Below, one piece after another: positions 32,349-42,260 of a stretch of 64,000 nucleotides of DNA. A program made the translations under genes and the position numbers. The notes under the pieces were generated by a model. The model searched no databases and had not been told where the DNA came from. It worked only from the letters and a program-made list of their open reading frames with translations. This DNA comes from an uncultured Flavobacteriaceae bacterium (lineage in GTDB: Bacteria > Bacteroidota > Bacteroidia > Flavobacteriales > Flavobacteriaceae), in assembly GCA_947487895.1 (NCBI GenBank), contig CANKYF010000004.1, positions 62,001 to 126,000 on the forward strand, given 5' to 3'. Position 1 is the stretch's first letter. Each line of letters starts with the position of its first letter.

Positions 32349-32852
32349 ATGATGAATGAATGGAAGAAACTACCAATATTCAAGAAAGCTATGGACATTC
32401 AAGAATTGGTAGATCATATCATAAAAGCTGTAGAACAAACAGATATTGATTTTGAAAAAGACATTCAAGCTGAAATGATAAAGAGTAATCTTAGTTTTTT
32501 AAGAGAAAATGCCATGATTATTCCTGCAAAAATTGCAGGAGCTGCTGATGAAGATATGCTCTATGATATTAGAATGGAAAATGCAGCTATTATTAGAAAA
32601 TCTGCAAGAGAATTAATTACTGATGCCAGAGGTATTCAAATGCATGGTTTTAAAGATATAGAGTATTTAGATTTACTGAGAAAAGAAGTAGATGAATTTA
32701 GAGTGTTATTTGCTGAATGGGTAAAAACTTTTAATTGTTGGAATTACATTATTGATAGGTGGGGGCTTTTTAATCCGCCAGGAATAAATTATGATGATAT
32801 TGATCCTGATGATGATATTCCATTAAATCTAGATGAAGATATTGACTTTTAA
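32349..32852 (+). CDS. Helical protein resembling four-helix-bundle (S23-type) proteins
   Basis: A 167-residue protein. The opening KKLPIFKKAMDIQELVDHII and the later ENAMIIPAKIAGA recall the four-helix-bundle proteins first seen in 23S rRNA intervening sequences (xVxxKAMxLxxxI, then IPxNIAEG). The C-terminus is very acidic (DDIDPDDDIPLNLDEDIDF). No enzyme motif is visible. The protein at 33421-33816 opens in the same way (LPVYKKAQEIFAL), and the two flank the Lrp-type regulator gene, so they are probably distant paralogues. Confidence 0.6.
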   Translation: MMNEWKKLPIFKKAMDIQELVDHIIKAVEQTDIDFEKDIQAEMIKSNLSFLRENAMIIPAKIAGAADEDMLYDIRMENAAIIRKSARELITDARGIQMHGFKDIEYLDLLRKEVDEFRVLFAEWVKTFNCWNYIIDRWGLFNPPGINYDDIDPDDDIPLNLDEDIDF

Positions 32853-32853
32853 G

Positions 32854-33297
32854 CTACTTTAAAGGTTTTAGCTCATTTTGTTTTACCACATCAGATAAAA
32901 CAATTTGAGTTTTACTTTCTCCATAAATTATGAGCTGATCTATAAAAGTTTCTAAGTGCTTTTGATTTTTTAGAACTACTTCCATTACTATGTTTTCATC
33001 ACCAGTAATTCTGTAGCAATTTACTACTTCATCAAAAGTTTTTACTTTTTCTAAAAAGGGTTTTAATTTCCCCATAAATGCACGTAAAGTAATAATAGCT
33101 TTTAATTGATAACCAATTTCAAAAGGAGATACAGCAGTTTTATAACCTTCAATAACACCAAGATCTTCCATTTTTTTAATGCGCTCAGAAACTGCAGGAG
33201 AACTTATCCCCACCTGCCTTCCAATTTCGGCATTAGAAAGTCTAGCATTTCGCTGTAAACATCTAAGAATCTTCTTATTAAGCTCGTCAATTTTCAT
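32854..33297 (-). CDS. Lrp/AsnC-family transcriptional regulator
   Basis: A 147-residue regulator. The N-terminal helix-turn-helix is NKKILRCLQRNARLSNAEIG and QVGISSPAVSERIKKMEDLG. The C-terminal RAM (amino-acid binding) domain spans about 65-140 (YRITGDENIVMEVVLKN). The family senses amino acids and controls their metabolism. It is convergent with the helical protein gene upstream (1-base gap) and divergent from the related gene downstream, so it may control the latter. Confidence 0.94.
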   Translation of the reverse strand: MKIDELNKKILRCLQRNARLSNAEIGRQVGISSPAVSERIKKMEDLGVIEGYKTAVSPFEIGYQLKAIITLRAFMGKLKPFLEKVKTFDEVVNCYRITGDENIVMEVVLKNQKHLETFIDQLIIYGESKTQIVLSDVVKQNELKPLK

Positions 33298-33420
33298 TTA
33301 AAGATATTAAACCTTAAAAACATACATTTTAAAGCAAAAATACAAAATTACTTTAAATATTAAAGTTGAAAATAAACTGTAGTGAGTAATTTTGAATAAA
33401 TTGTAGTGAAAAAGAGAAGC

Positions 33421-33816
33421 ATGTTACACAATACCCCATCAAACCTATCGGAATTACCGGTTTATAAGAAAGCCCAAGAAATTTTTGCGCTTTCTCAAAG
33501 TATTTCCACTTACTTAAAAGAAGACTTAGCGCCTCTAAATGAAGAAGGTAAAGAAAACTCTAATATATATTTCTCGGGTGATATTGTACAACAATCAGTT
33601 TCTTTAGCTCCTGAAATTGCTAATGTAGAATTAGAGCGCAACTCAGAAAGAAAATACAAACACCTTGCTTCTTTAAGACAATTAACTAATTTACTTTACA
33701 GAAACTCTTATCGCTTAGAAAAATCTAGTAGTAATGGTAAAGACTTTTTACCTATTCTAAGAAACGAATTAAGAAAATTTAAGAAGCTACAACGTAATTG
33801 GATGTTGACTTTGTAG
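33421..33816 (+). CDS. Helical protein related to the one at 32349-32852
   Basis: A 131-residue protein. I chose the ATG at 33421 (MLHNTPSNLSELPVYKKAQE); a GTG 15 bases upstream is also possible. The start LPVYKKAQEIFALSQSI parallels LPIFKKAMDIQELVDHI in the neighbouring gene. IVQQSVSLAPEIANVEL is at the place where four-helix-bundle proteins carry AxSIPxNIAE. The ending is basic (LRKFKKLQRNWMLTL), the opposite of its acidic relative. Function unknown; it is divergent from the Lrp regulator. Confidence 0.6.
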   Translation: MLHNTPSNLSELPVYKKAQEIFALSQSISTYLKEDLAPLNEEGKENSNIYFSGDIVQQSVSLAPEIANVELERNSERKYKHLASLRQLTNLLYRNSYRLEKSSSNGKDFLPILRNELRKFKKLQRNWMLTL

Positions 33817-33835
33817 TCGAAAATTATTCCCTATT

Positions 33836-34327
33836 CTAGTTTTCTTTTAAAACAAATATACCTTCAAAGTTTTTATTTTCATCACCATAGAAAGTAACAT
33901 TTAGATTTATTCTCCATCTATTAGCTGAAATTTTTTCTCCCAATATGGTTCCTTTAGGTTCTACATTCTTTTCTGGGGAATCGGAAAAATAACAAAAACA
34001 TGATTTGGTAAAAATTACATTGGTATTAACCAATTCTTCGCCAGTTAACTCAAAATTGTCTATATCTGAATTGATTTCAAAATAAATATAATCGGAATAA
34101 CCTCCATCATAAGCTCTCGCATCTTCATCAAAATGATATTGATAATTGAAAACTATTTTATTCCCTTCTGAAATACTCGCTTGTTTCATATAAGAATCTG
34201 GAAATTGCTCAATATTCAATTCGCTATTTTCAAAATAATTATATTCATATCGTTCATTATCATTTTCTAAAATATCACAAGAACAAACTGACAAAACAAA
34301 GATTAAAGCAAGAACAATTTTTCTCAT
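33836..34327 (-). CDS. Lipoprotein of unknown function
   Basis: A 163-residue lipoprotein. MRKIVLALIFVLSVCSC carries a lipobox (Cys17), followed by an Asn/Glu/Tyr-rich beta-type sequence (NKIVFNYQYHFDEDARAY, DYIYFEINSDIDNFELTG) and an internal CFC pair. I do not recognise a domain. It is probably an outer-membrane or surface lipoprotein and appears to be a single-gene unit. Confidence 0.65.
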   Translation of the reverse strand: MRKIVLALIFVLSVCSCDILENDNERYEYNYFENSELNIEQFPDSYMKQASISEGNKIVFNYQYHFDEDARAYDGGYSDYIYFEINSDIDNFELTGEELVNTNVIFTKSCFCYFSDSPEKNVEPKGTILGEKISANRWRINLNVTFYGDENKNFEGIFVLKEN

Positions 34328-34446
34328 ATTTAAGGTTTCCTAATAGATACCATTAGTACTACAAGGTTGCGTTAAAATTTGAAAAGATAAAACATTTCAG
34401 ATTGTACATTTTTTCTTTATTTCATTTGAAAAAACTGGCGATCTGC

Positions 34447-37400
34447 TTACATATTTCGTCTATACTGCCCTCCTACTTCAAACAATGCTTTCGTTATTTG
34501 ACCAAGTGAACATACTTTACAAACCTCCATTAATTCATTGAAAACATTTTCATTATTTACTGCTGCATTCTGGAGTTGTTTTAATAAACTCTCAGTATCA
34601 TTAGCTTTATGTAAGTTTTCTAATGTTGTAATTTGAAATTGTTTTTCTTCTTCGGTGGCCCTAATAACTTCAGCTGGTAACACTGTTGGAGATCCTTTAC
34701 TACTTAAAAACGTATTTACCCCTATTATTGGAAATTTACCATTATGTTTCAATGTTTCGTAATACAAACTTTCTTCTTGAATTTTACTACGTTGATACAT
34801 CGTTTCCATAGCACCTAAAACGCCGCCACGTTCTGTAATTTTATCAAATTCTAATAACACCGCTTCCTCAACCAAATCTGTTAATTCTTCAATTATAAAA
34901 GCGCCTTGTGTTGGGTTTTCATTTTTTGCCAACCCTAACTCTTTATTAATGATTAACTGAATAGCCATTGCCCTTCTAACCGATTCTTCCGTTGGAGTTG
35001 TAATAGCTTCATCATAAGCATTAGTGTGTAGTGAGTTACAATTATCATAAATTGCATATAAAGCTTGTAATGTGGTTCTAATATCATTAAAATCAATCTC
35101 CTGAGCATGTAAACTTCTACCTGATGTTTGAATATGGTATTTAAGCATTTGAGCTCGTTCATTTGCTCCATATTTATATTTCATGGCTTTAGCCCAAATA
35201 CGTCTTGCTACTCTACCAATAACGGCATATTCAGGGTCTAATCCGTTTGAGAAAAAGAAAGACAAATTAGGCCCAAATTTATTGATGTTCATTCCTCTGC
35301 TTAAATAGTATTCAACATAGGTGAATCCGTTAGAAAGTGTTAATGCTAATTGTGTAATAGGGTTTGCACCAGCTTCGGCTATATGATATCCAGAAATTGA
35401 CACCGAATAGAAATTACGAACATTATTCTTAATAAAATAGTCTTGTACGTCTCCCATTAATCTCAACGCAAATTCAGTAGAAAAAATACAGGTATTTTGT
35501 GCCTGATCTTCCTTTAAAATATCTGCTTGTACAGTTCCTCTAACTTGAGAAATAGTTTTTTGTTTTATAGTTTCATAAACTTCAGCAGGTAGTACTTTAT
35601 CTCCTGTAGTACCCAATAACATTAATCCTAAGCCATCATTTCCTTCAGGTAACTTACCATTGTATACTGGCCTTTCTTTCCCTTTATAAATCTTGGCTAT
35701 TTTAGTTTCAACTTCATCTTCAAGATTATGTTCTTTTATATAAATTTCACATTGCTGATCAATCGCTGTGTTGATAAAAAACCCTAATAGCATAGGCGCT
35801 GGTCCGTTAATAGTCATACTCACAGACGTCTTAACATCGGCTAAATTAAAACCAGAATACAATTTCTTTGCATCATCTAAGCAACAAATACTAACACCTG
35901 CATTTCCAATTTTCCCATAAATATCTGGTCTATAATCTGGATCATTACCATACAACGTTACACTATCAAAGGCCGTAGAAAGTCGCTTTGCATCCATACC
36001 ACTACTCACATAGTGAAATCTTCTATTGGTACGCTCTGGACCTCCTTCTCCTGCAAACATTCTTGCAGGATCTTCTCCTTCTCTCTTAAATGGGTATAAG
36101 CCTGCCGTATAAGGAAACTCTCCAGGAACATTTTCTTCTAAAGACCAACGTAATACATCTCCCCAAGCTTTATATTTAGGTAAGGCTACCTTTGGGATTT
36201 GAAGATGTGATAAGGATTCTGTATGTGTTTCCACTTTAAGTTCTTTCCCTCTTACCTTAAAAGTATAAATAGGTTCTTTATATTTTTGAACTTTAGATTC
36301 CCAATTCATAATAAGCTCCCAACTACTAGCTTTAAGGTTCATTTTAAGACGATCAAATTCTTTAAAAAGTAGCTCTAAAAATATCTTTTTTTCTTTGCCA
36401 TTCTGAACAGTATGCTGAGCGGAGTCGAAGTATTGTTTCAAAATCTCTTCTTGATTAAGACCTGTCTTTATCAAATAAGATATCTCATCTTTACTAGAAA
36501 TAACAGATAGGATTGTTTGATAAATACCGTAGAGTTTTTGTGCTATTTCAACTTGCTCATTAGCTGTCTTATCATAGTTTCTATTAGTATCGGCAATTTC
36601 TGAAAGGTATCTAGTTCTTGACGGAGGAATGATAAAAATCTTTTCACTTAAATTATAAGACAATTGAAAAGACGACTTTAAATCTGCCTCTGTTTTTTCA
36701 ACTAAAATATCAATAACAGCTTTGTACAACCTATTCATTCCTGGGTCATTAAATTGAGAAGCTATAGTACCGTAAACTGGTAATTCATCTTCTTCTTGAT
36801 CCCATAAATTATGGTTACGTACATATTGTTTTTTCACGTCACGTAGCGCATCTAATGCACCTCGTTTATCAAACTTATTAACGGCCACAATATCTGCAAA
36901 ATCAAGCATATCTATCTTTTCCAATTGTGTAGCTGCACCAAACTCTGGTGTCATAACATACATTGGCACATCACAATGCTCTACAATTTCAGAACCAGAT
37001 TGTCCAATTCCTGATGTTTCTAAAATAATTAAATCGAAATTTGAAGCTTTTAGTACCTGAATAGCTTCGTCAATATGTTTTGATAAGGATAGGTTAGACT
37101 GACGTGTTGCTAAACTTCTCATATAAACCCTTGAATCATTTATAGAGTTCATTCGAATTCTATCCCCTAATAAAGCACCACCTGTTTTTCGTTTTGAAGG
37201 GTCTACAGAAATAATACCAATAGTTTTTTCTGGAAAATCGATTAAAAATCGTCTCACTAATTCATCTACTAATGATGACTTGCCCGCACCTCCAGTTCCT
37301 GTTATTCCTAATACTGGTGTTTTTGAATTTTTACTTTTAATTTCATTCAAAGCTTTTTCAGACACTTCAGGAAAATTTTCTATTGAAGATATTAGTCTCG

Positions 37401-37899
37401 CTACAGCGCCATAATTCTGTCCTTTTATCAATTCAACTTCATTTGTAAGCTTATCGCCTATTGGAAAATCTGATGTTTCTACCAAATCGTTAATCATACC
37501 TTGTAGGCCCATTTCTCTACCATCATCAGGCGAGTAGATTCTTGAAATGCCGTAATCCATTAAATCCTTTATTTCACTTGGTAAGATTACACCACCTCCA
37601 CCTCCAAAAATTTTAATGTGGCTTGCTCCTCTTTCCTTAAGTAAATCATACATATATTTGAAATACTCATTATGTCCACCTTGATAAGAGGTCATACAAA
37701 TGGCATTTACATCCTCTTGTATAGCTGTATTAACTACTTCTTCAACACTTCTATCATGCCCTAAATGAATAACTTCTACGCCTGTAGCTTGAATAATTCT
37801 CCTCATTATATTTATTGAAGCATCATGACCATCAAACAATGAAGCAGCAGTAACTATTCTAATATTATGGGTTGGCTTATATGGATTATTTTGATTCAT
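34447..37899 (-). CDS. icmF: Fused acyl-CoA mutase IcmF (B12 domain, G-protein chaperone, mutase)
   Basis: A protein of about 1150 residues in the IcmF order. The cobalamin domain is at about 10-140, with the B12-ligating His25 in [15 protein letters not shown] and FGGGGGV. The MeaB/ArgK-like GTPase has Walker [10 protein letters not shown] at about 201-209, [18 protein letters not shown] and NKFDKRG. The mutase barrel has [11 protein letters not shown]-like [29 protein letters not shown] and [11 protein letters not shown]-like [11 protein letters not shown]. It interconverts isobutyryl- and butyryl-CoA or related acyl-CoAs using adenosylcobalamin. The start at 37899 fits relatives; an ATG at 37926 would add nine residues. 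A repeat (36397-36432) adds [13 protein letters not shown] in the linker between GTPase and mutase. Confidence 0.93.
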   Translation of the reverse strand: MNQNNPYKPTHNIRIVTAASLFDGHDASINIMRRIIQATGVEVIHLGHDRSVEEVVNTAIQEDVNAICMTSYQGGHNEYFKYMYDLLKERGASHIKIFGGGGGVILPSEIKDLMDYGISRIYSPDDGREMGLQGMINDLVETSDFPIGDKLTNEVELIKGQNYGAVARLISSIENFPEVSEKALNEIKSKNSKTPVLGITGTGGAGKSSLVDELVRRFLIDFPEKTIGIISVDPSKRKTGGALLGDRIRMNSINDSRVYMRSLATRQSNLSLSKHIDEAIQVLKASNFDLIILETSGIGQSGSEIVEHCDVPMYVMTPEFGAATQLEKIDMLDFADIVAVNKFDKRGALDALRDVKKQYVRNHNLWDQEEDELPVYGTIASQFNDPGMNRLYKAVIDILVEKTEADLKSSFQLSYNLSEKIFIIPPSRTRYLSEIADTNRNYDKTANEQVEIAQKLYGIYQTILSVISSKDEISYLIKTGLNQEEILKQYFDSAQHTVQNGKEKKIFLELLFKEFDRLKMNLKASSWELIMNWESKVQKYKEPIYTFKVRGKELKVETHTESLSHLQIPKVALPKYKAWGDVLRWSLEENVPGEFPYTAGLYPFKREGEDPARMFAGEGGPERTNRRFHYVSSGMDAKRLSTAFDSVTLYGNDPDYRPDIYGKIGNAGVSICCLDDAKKLYSGFNLADVKTSVSMTINGPAPMLLGFFINTAIDQQCEIYIKEHNLEDEVETKIAKIYKGKERPVYNGKLPEGNDGLGLMLLGTTGDKVLPAEVYETIKQKTISQVRGTVQADILKEDQAQNTCIFSTEFALRLMGDVQDYFIKNNVRNFYSVSISGYHIAEAGANPITQLALTLSNGFTYVEYYLSRGMNINKFGPNLSFFFSNGLDPEYAVIGRVARRIWAKAMKYKYGANERAQMLKYHIQTSGRSLHAQEIDFNDIRTTLQALYAIYDNCNSLHTNAYDEAITTPTEESVRRAMAIQLIINKELGLAKNENPTQGAFIIEELTDLVEEAVLLEFDKITERGGVLGAMETMYQRSKIQEESLYYETLKHNGKFPIIGVNTFLSSKGSPTVLPAEVIRATEEEKQFQITTLENLHKANDTESLLKQLQNAAVNNENVFNELMEVCKVCSLGQITKALFEVGGQYRRNM
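36397..36432 (+). repeat. Interspersed palindromic repeat inside icmF
   Basis: The plus strand reads GCCATTCTGAACAG to GAGTCGAAGTA, matching the mnmD copy at 28 of 36 positions. It is read in the opposite orientation to the mnmD copy, is in frame and encodes [12 protein letters not shown]. Confidence 0.75.
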
Positions 37900-38045
37900 T
37901 TTCAAAAAAACATCTATTTTATACATGCAATTTACGAAATATTCAAAAAAAATTAAAAATTATAAAATATTTTCAAAAAACATTATTGTATTAGTTCAAG
38001 TTATTTTTTGCGTTAATTTTACCTGCGGAAAATATTTAAAGCGCT

Positions 38046-38900
38046 ATGAATAAGATTACTATTTTAATTCACTGTAACGATAAACCTAATATTATTGCAT
38101 CTGTCACTAATTTTATTGCACAACAAAACGGAAATATTGTTTATATAGACCAACATGTAGATAGAGAGCAAAATATTTTCTTTATGCGTTTAGAAAGTGA
38201 ATTTTCTTCAGATTCTTTTTCTACCGCTGCTTTTAAAGGAGCCTTTAAAGGGGTTTTAGCTGATAAATACGACATGAAATGGCGCATTTATTCTTCCGAA
38301 GTGAAGCCAAAAATGGCACTATTCATTTCTAAATACGATCATTGTTTATATGACTTATTAGGACGCTTTAACTCTGGAGAACTTAATTTAGAAATTCCTT
38401 TTATTATTAGTAATCATAACGACTTAAAACCTATTGCTGATAATTTTAATATTCCTTTTCATCATATACCAGTAACTAAAGAGACTAAAGCCGAAGCTGA
38501 GAATGAACAGTTAAAGCTACTAGAAGAGCATGGTATAAATTTTATTGTGTTAGCAAGATACATGCAAATTGTATCCCCTAAACTTATTGATAAATACACC
38601 AATAAAATTATTAACATTCATCATTCATTTTTACCAGCTTTTGTTGGTGCAAAACCTTACCATTCTGCATATAAAAGGGGCGTAAAGATTATTGGAGCTA
38701 CAAGCCATTATGTTACTGAAGAGCTGGATGCAGGACCAATTATTGAACAGGATGTAGCAAGAGTAACTCATGCGCATTCTATTCCAGATTTAATTGCTAA
38801 AGGCCGTGATTTAGAAAAAATTGTATTAGCCAATGCCGTTAAATTACATGCAGATAGAAAAGTGATGGTTTATAACAATAAAACTGTTATATTCTCTTAA
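38046..38900 (+). CDS. purU: Formyltetrahydrofolate deformylase
   Basis: A 284-residue protein. The N-terminal ACT domain (about 1-80, ITILIHCNDKPNIIASVTNF) is followed by the formyltransferase fold: KMALFISKYDHCLYDLLGRF, LARYMQIVSPKLI, the catalytic INIHHSFLPAFVGAKPYHSAY, and GATSHYVTEELDAGPIIEQD (key words IHHSFLPAF and THYV-like SHYVTEELDAGPII). It releases formate from 10-formyl-THF, supplying formate for purine synthesis and balancing one-carbon pools. Single-gene unit, divergent from icmF. Confidence 0.95.
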   Translation: MNKITILIHCNDKPNIIASVTNFIAQQNGNIVYIDQHVDREQNIFFMRLESEFSSDSFSTAAFKGAFKGVLADKYDMKWRIYSSEVKPKMALFISKYDHCLYDLLGRFNSGELNLEIPFIISNHNDLKPIADNFNIPFHHIPVTKETKAEAENEQLKLLEEHGINFIVLARYMQIVSPKLIDKYTNKIINIHHSFLPAFVGAKPYHSAYKRGVKIIGATSHYVTEELDAGPIIEQDVARVTHAHSIPDLIAKGRDLEKIVLANAVKLHADRKVMVYNNKTVIFS

Positions 38901-39018
38901 TCAAACAATTACAAAACACAGTAACTTCTCTCTGTTTTCTTAAAATTAATGTGACTTATAAATATTCTCAGTGTCCTAAAGACAGAATAATTATAACCAT
39001 TAACTAAAATTTAATTTT

Positions 39019-40119
39019 ATGAAAACAAATTTTTTACTTAGTCTTATCTGTGTTTTAGGTTTTAGCCTTGTCTCTCAAGCACAAAGCTTACCTAACAACC
39101 CAGAGCCTGGGAAATGTTATGTAAAGTGTATTACAAAAGACGAATTTAGTACTGTTGAAGAAACTATTGAAGTATACCCAGCATACTCTAAATTACAAGT
39201 TGTTCCTGCAACTTACAAAACAGTTGAAGAAAGAGTATTAGTAAAAGAAGCTAGCAAGAAATTAGTATATGTTCCTGCAGTTTATGAAACTGTTGAAGTT
39301 CCTTATGTAAAAAGAGAAGGAAGAACAGACATTAGTATAAGTCCAGCTTCTTTTGGTAAAGACTCAAGAAGTTTTGAAACGTATCCAAAAACTTCAGGAT
39401 GGGAATACAAAGAAACAGTTTGTAGTTCTCCAAACAAAGAAGATTGTGTTGTGGCATGTTTTGTAGAATACCCAGCTCAATTTAGTGATGTTAGTTATAC
39501 TACTTTAGCTAAAGATGCTACTACTAGTAACATTCCTGTAAATAAAGTGGATGCTACTTACAAAAAGCGTGTGGTAAAAACTCCTGCTAGAATGGATGAA
39601 ATCACTATCCCTGCTGAATATACTACTATCAAAAGACAAGTAGTAGATACTCCAGCTTCTACTAGAAAAGTTACTGTTCCTTCAAAAACTAAAACTGTAA
39701 CTAGAACAATTTTATCTAAAAAAGGTGGAATTACTACTTGGGAAGAAGTTGATTGTGGATTATTAGATGCTAACGTATTACCAATTTTTTATGAGTTAGG
39801 AAGTGCTAGAATTACACCTGCTTCTAAAAAAGTTATTGATAATACATTATTACCATTATTAAACAACAAGCCTGTTAGCATTGAGTTAATGTCTCATACA
39901 GACTCTAGAGGTAATGATGATTTCAACATGTCTTTATCTCAACAAAGAGCTAATTCTGTTGTTAATTATTTAGTTTCTAAAGGTATTTCTAGAAACAGAT
40001 TAATTGCTAAAGGATACGGTGAAAGTCGTTTGGTAAACAGATGTTCAAATGGTGTTGAGTGTTCTGAAGGTGAGCACAAGAAAAACAGACGTACAGAATT
40101 TAGAGTTATTAGTAACTAA
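39019..40119 (+). CDS. OmpA-family outer-membrane protein
   Basis: A 366-residue protein with a signal peptide (NFLLSLICVLGFSLVSQAQS). Residues about 30-240 contain repeated valine-threonine-rich segments (VPATYKTVEERVLVKEASKK, VPAVYETVEVPYVKREG, IPAEYTTIKRQVVDTPAS), each with a VPA-Y-T-V core. The C-terminal OmpA domain (about 255-364) binds peptidoglycan: ELMSHTDSRGNDDFNMSLSQ, RANSVVNYLVSKGI and GYGESRLVNRC, with the Asp and Arg of the diaminopimelate site. Proline-tyrosine-valine repeats of this kind occur in other Bacteroidota OmpA proteins. A terminator follows. Confidence 0.9.
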   Translation: MKTNFLLSLICVLGFSLVSQAQSLPNNPEPGKCYVKCITKDEFSTVEETIEVYPAYSKLQVVPATYKTVEERVLVKEASKKLVYVPAVYETVEVPYVKREGRTDISISPASFGKDSRSFETYPKTSGWEYKETVCSSPNKEDCVVACFVEYPAQFSDVSYTTLAKDATTSNIPVNKVDATYKKRVVKTPARMDEITIPAEYTTIKRQVVDTPASTRKVTVPSKTKTVTRTILSKKGGITTWEEVDCGLLDANVLPIFYELGSARITPASKKVIDNTLLPLLNNKPVSIELMSHTDSRGNDDFNMSLSQQRANSVVNYLVSKGISRNRLIAKGYGESRLVNRCSNGVECSEGEHKKNRRTEFRVISN

Positions 40120-40142
40120 TAAAGTTCCTAAAAATAAAAAAT

Positions 40143-40171
40143 AAAAGCGCCTTTCTTAAGGTGCTTTTTTT
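40143..40171. terminator. Terminator between the OmpA and thioredoxin/TIGR03435 genes
   Basis: AAAAGCGCCTT pairs with AAGGTGCTTTT (one G-U pair) around TCTT and continues into T on the plus strand. It overlaps the last codons of the convergent gene and should serve OmpA. Confidence 0.75.
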
Positions 40172-41277
40172 GTTATAATATAATTTGTGAATTCTGTTTT
40201 GTCTTTTTGTAGTTTGATTCCATAATTATCATAAAGACTAGATACCATTAAATCATAATATTTATAATGAATATCCCAATCATGAAGCTTTTCAGTGTCA
40301 ATTAAACCTACAACAATTACTGGTTTTTCTAATACTTTACCCAAAGTATAAGCCATATCGTTAACTGATACATTATCTGCTTTGATATCTGCATCTCCAA
40401 TTAAGTACCTTGTTGGATTATCTTCCCAATCAATTTGAAATGTATCCCATAAGTTAGCTGATTTCATATTTAAAGCATACACATCACCTAAAATCTTTTT
40501 TGTTTTTGTTTTTAGCTTTAAACGCTTAACAATAATTTCTGGTAAGTTTCTATAACTTCTAGAGTTCTTTTTTGCATAAAATTTATAATACTTATTATAT
40601 GTGTCAGGTATTTCTATTTGGTTTACATTAACTTTCCAACCATAAGCTAATATTTCACCTAAACGCCCTTTTAGTTCAACAAATTCTCCGTCTTCATTTA
40701 TTTGTAAACCTTCATTTAAAACTTCAAAAAGCTCTACAAATTCAAAGTCTTTTTTTGGTGAATAAACTTCTTCAACAGGCGTTTCAAAACTTAAAACTTT
40801 AAAAAAGTCTTCAAAATTTGCTCTAGTTTGATAACGTTTTAAATACTTTTTAACATCATATGCTTTTAAATCAGCAGGGTGCCCTTCCCATATTTTTGCA
40901 CCATTTGCATTCAATAAAACGCCATAAGGTAAACTATGAATATTATATTTCTTAAAGGTTTCTCCTTCGTTATCTATAGCTGCCGTTAGTTGTAATTTAT
41001 GCTTCTTTAAAAAATTCTTTACTATAGTGCTATTTTCTTGGGAGAGTGATACTATATGTAAATCATTAGGGTATTGCTGCTGTAATACAGTTAAATATTT
41101 TGATGCATTAATACATGGCCCGCACCAAGTTGCCCAAAAATCTATAAAATATAATGAAACATCATTTTCACTAGCAACACTAGATTTTTGTATACGTTCA
41201 GAAATTTGTATTTGTGCTTTACCTGTAATGCAAAATAAAAAAACAGTACATAATATGAGAGGTCTTACGTATTTCAT
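40156..41277 (-). CDS. Exported thioredoxin-like protein with a TIGR03435-type C-terminal region
   Basis: A 373-residue protein with a signal peptide (RPLILCTVFLFCITGKAQ). A TlpA-like thioredoxin domain (about 25-150) carries WATWCGPCINASKYL with the CGPC active site and a cis-Pro (HSLPYGVLL). The C-terminal half (about 225-370) resembles the TIGR03435 family: DVYALNMKSANLWDTFQIDW, DMAYTLGKVLEKPVIVVGL and YDLMVSSLYDNYGIKLQ. That family is found with thioredoxin domains in related bacteria, but its role is unknown. It is probably envelope-located. Confidence 0.8.
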   Translation of the reverse strand: MKYVRPLILCTVFLFCITGKAQIQISERIQKSSVASENDVSLYFIDFWATWCGPCINASKYLTVLQQQYPNDLHIVSLSQENSTIVKNFLKKHKLQLTAAIDNEGETFKKYNIHSLPYGVLLNANGAKIWEGHPADLKAYDVKKYLKRYQTRANFEDFFKVLSFETPVEEVYSPKKDFEFVELFEVLNEGLQINEDGEFVELKGRLGEILAYGWKVNVNQIEIPDTYNKYYKFYAKKNSRSYRNLPEIIVKRLKLKTKTKKILGDVYALNMKSANLWDTFQIDWEDNPTRYLIGDADIKADNVSVNDMAYTLGKVLEKPVIVVGLIDTEKLHDWDIHYKYYDLMVSSLYDNYGIKLQKDKTEFTNYIITKKAP

Positions 41278-41446
41278 GAATTAATTATTTAATACAATTA
41301 TAACAAATATCATGCTAAAAAATATTCTAAATAAAAAATTTAAACATAATTGTGACCATTTATTTTTTTTTGTGTCTTAATAATAGGAAATAAGAACAAA
41401 CCTAAATAAATAGGGGTTATTTTTTGAAGTAATGCAAATTCTCCTT

Positions 41447-41476
41447 AAGACGTCATTCTCTCAGACGTCTTTTTTA
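41447..41476 (+). terminator. Orphan intrinsic terminator before the DUF4197 gene
   Basis: AAGACGTC pairs with GACGTCTT around a 9-base loop and runs into TTTTTATTTT. It lies 42 bases before the DUF4197 ATG, so it would end a short transcript of the preceding 240-base gap or act as a leader terminator. Confidence 0.7.
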
Positions 41477-41517
41477 TTTTTAATAACATATAAATCCATA
41501 TATTTAAATAAAAAATC

Positions 41518-42225
41518 ATGATTAAAAAATTCATTGCCCTACTTTTAGTTTTTAGTATTACTTCTTGTGCAGAATTACAACAAGTAGTTAACCAATTACC
41601 ACAAGGAGGAGGCGGTATTGGTAATGCCGATATTGCTGCTGGCCTAAGACAAGCTCTTGATTTTGGAATAGATAAGCAAGTAACCAAACTTACACAAGAA
41701 AATGGGTTTTATAAAAATGAACTAGTTAAAATACTCTTACCTGAGGAATTACAAAAAGTTGATAAAACTCTAAGAGATATTGGTTTAAATAAACTTGCTG
41801 ATGAAGGTTTAAAAGTTCTAAATAGAGCTGCCGAAGATGCTGTAAAAGAAGCAACACCCATTTTTGTTGATGCAGTAAAAGGAATTACGTTCGCTGATGC
41901 CAAAAATATATTATTAGGTAATGATGACTCAGCTACCAACTATTTAACTAGCAGAACAGAAACCGTATTATATGGTAAATTTAATCCTGTTATAAAAAAA
42001 TCTTTTGATAAAGTTGGAGCAGATGCTATTTGGGAAAATTTAATAACCAAATACAATAATTTACCATTTACTAAAAGTGTGAATACAGACTTAACAGATT
42101 ACGTTACAACTGAGGCTTTAAAAGGTGTTTACACTATGATTGCTGTAGAGGAAAAAGAAATAAGGACTAAACTCTCTTCTAGAACTACAGACTTACTTAA
42201 AAAAGTATTTGCGTTGCAAGATTAA
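41518..42225 (+). CDS. DUF4197 protein
   Basis: A 235-residue exported protein. The signal peptide has a lipobox-like SITSC (Cys17). The rest follows DUF4197: IAAGLRQALDFGIDKQV, ILLPEELQKVDKTLRDIGL, AVKGITFADAKNILLGND and ATNYLTSRTETVLYGKFNPV. The function of the family is not known. It is a monocistronic gene as far as I can see, preceded by an orphan terminator. Confidence 0.92.
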   Translation: MIKKFIALLLVFSITSCAELQQVVNQLPQGGGGIGNADIAAGLRQALDFGIDKQVTKLTQENGFYKNELVKILLPEELQKVDKTLRDIGLNKLADEGLKVLNRAAEDAVKEATPIFVDAVKGITFADAKNILLGNDDSATNYLTSRTETVLYGKFNPVIKKSFDKVGADAIWENLITKYNNLPFTKSVNTDLTDYVTTEALKGVYTMIAVEEKEIRTKLSSRTTDLLKKVFALQD

Positions 42226-42260
42226 AAGTTATCAAAAAAAACAAAGCCGAATAAACAACT

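Noticed and set aside
34447-37899. IcmF considered as an ordinary methylmalonyl-CoA mutase
   Set aside because: The B12 domain is N-terminal and a MeaB-like GTPase lies in the middle, which is the IcmF order and not that of MCM.
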